DNA from: Amorphophallus konjac
Lineage: Eukaryota > Streptophyta > Magnoliopsida > Alismatales > Araceae
DNA: 64,000 nt
Assembly (NCBI GenBank): GCA_022559845.1
Contig: CM040121.1
Location: 569,396,140 to 569,460,139, forward strand
Direction of reading: 5' to 3'
Shown piece after piece: positions 63,292 through 64,000 of this stretch (its first letter is position 1; every line of letters starts with the position of its first letter). A program made the position numbers and the translations under genes. The notes beneath the pieces are model-generated. The model did no database searches, was not told where the DNA came from, and saw nothing but the letters and a program-made list of their open reading frames with translations.

Positions 63292-64000
63292 TGTCAGAAG
63301 AGGTGTACATGGTACAGCCTGAAGGATTCACTTCCATGCTTCATCCTAATAAGGTATGCAAACTTCAAAGGTATATTTATGGATTAAAGTAGGCATCTCG
63401 AAGCTGGAACTTAAGATTTGATGAGGCTGTCAAATCTTTCAACTTCATTCGGAATGAAGATGAACCTTGTGTTTACAAGAAGGTCAGTGGGAGCTCAGTG
63501 ACCTTCTTGGTCCTATATGTTGATGACATCTTACTCATTAGGAATGATGTAGAGATGTTAACATCAACTAAGTCTTGGTTATCCAAGACCTTCTCTATGA
63601 AGGATTTGGGAGAAGCATCCTATGTGCTGGGCATAAGAATCTATCGAGATAGATCTAAAAGGATGCTAGGATTATCCCAATCCATGTACATAGACACTAT
63701 CCTCAAAAGGTTTAGGATGAAAAATTCCAAGAGAGGTCTCATTCCCATGAGACATGGAATTTGCCTATCCAAGGGGATGAGTCCTAAAACTTCTGAGGAG
63801 GTGGCACAAATAAATAAGGTACCCTATGCCTCGGCGATAGGGTCAATCATGTAGGCAATGCTATGTACGCGTCCTGATGTTACCAATGCTTTGATCATTG
63901 TCAGTAGATATCAGGCAAATCTAGGCGAAGAGCACTGGAAGGCAGTAAAGGGCATCCTTAAGTACTTGCGAAGGGCTAAGGATCTTTTTATGTTTTATGG
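63292..64000 (+). pseudogene. Copia Pol part 2: reverse transcriptase and start of RNase H
   Basis: Continues in exactly the frame interrupted at 56328. Shows VYMVQPEGF, the catalytic YVDD (in LYVDDILLI, near 63525), the thumb region with LGEASYVLGI, and the connection to RNase H (RPDVTNALIIVSRYQ, then HWKAVKGILKYLRR). In-frame stops lie at 63390-63392 (after YGLK) and 63852-63854 (after GSIM). It is cut by the end of the window. The enzyme cannot be made from this copy. Confidence 0.9.

Larger units (their letters stand above)
40751..64000 (+). mobile_element. Ty1/copia retrotransposon, decayed, runs off the window
   Basis: Order on the plus strand: 5' LTR (40751-41939 plus 51227-51578, split by LARD-2), initiator-Met primer-binding site, 2-kb leader, Gag, zinc knuckle, protease, integrase, then reverse transcriptase split by the element at 56329-63286, and the start of RNase H at the window end. 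Domain order PR-INT-RT-RH identifies Ty1/copia. The frame has eight in-frame stops and one frameshift. The 3' LTR lies beyond the window. I do not assign a lineage from the Gag alone. Confidence 0.92.

Overview
This window is plant nuclear DNA made almost entirely of LTR retrotransposons nested in one another. The plant assignment rests on primer-binding sites for initiator-tRNA-Met and tRNA-Asp, Ty1/copia and Ty3/gypsy coding remnants, a plant-type chromovirus integrase tail with chromodomain, 2-3.4 kb LTRs and 5-bp target-site duplications (TSDs). The sequence does not let me name the species. I see no intact host gene, rRNA or tRNA gene.

Layout. A host segment of about 3.36 kb is tandemly duplicated. 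Copy A (931-4289) is free of LTR insertions. Copy B starts at 4290 and is broken into four pieces (4290-5377, 17872-17950, 30668-31933, 40647-40750) by four independent first-level insertions. Copy A therefore supplies the empty-site sequence for each insertion. (1) 5378-17871, minus strand: a large non-coding LTR element (called LARD-3 here, TSD CTTAT), with a 3.35-kb solo LTR (13364-16710, TSD CGCGC) inside its 5' LTR. (2) 17951-30667: a second solo LTR of that family in opposite orientation (TSD TGTAC), itself carrying the very young LARD-1 (20155-29879, TSD GAGGA). (3) 31934-40646, minus: an Athila-like element with Gag but no Pol (TSD GGTGC). (4) 40751 to the window end: a decayed Ty1/copia element whose 5' LTR carries LARD-2 (41940-51221, TSD AGGAG) and whose reverse transcriptase is split by a non-autonomous chromovirus derivative (56329-63286, TSD AAATA).

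Two things stand out. First, each of the three related LARD families carries, at an equivalent place about 0.75-1.1 kb into its LTR and downstream of the TATA box, a tandem array of short hairpins. The stem sequence differs completely between families (GTGACGC, TGTGCGG, TCGCGCTAGGG) while the hairpin architecture is kept, with many G.U-compatible pairs. This suggests selection on nucleic-acid structure rather than on sequence. Second, the chromovirus derivative carries one uninterrupted reading frame (808 codons from its first ATG) that joins a partial Gag directly to an integrase C-terminus plus chromodomain. Protease, reverse transcriptase, RNase H and the integrase core are missing, and about 400 residues of unrecognised sequence lie between.

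How the parts depend on each other. None of the LARDs, the Athila-like element or the chromovirus derivative encodes a reverse transcriptase, so each must have been mobilised by an autonomous relative elsewhere. The polypurine-tract region of the LARDs resembles Tekay/Del-type chromoviruses. The only reverse transcriptase in the window is the copia one, which is dead: eight in-frame stops, one frameshift and one insertion.
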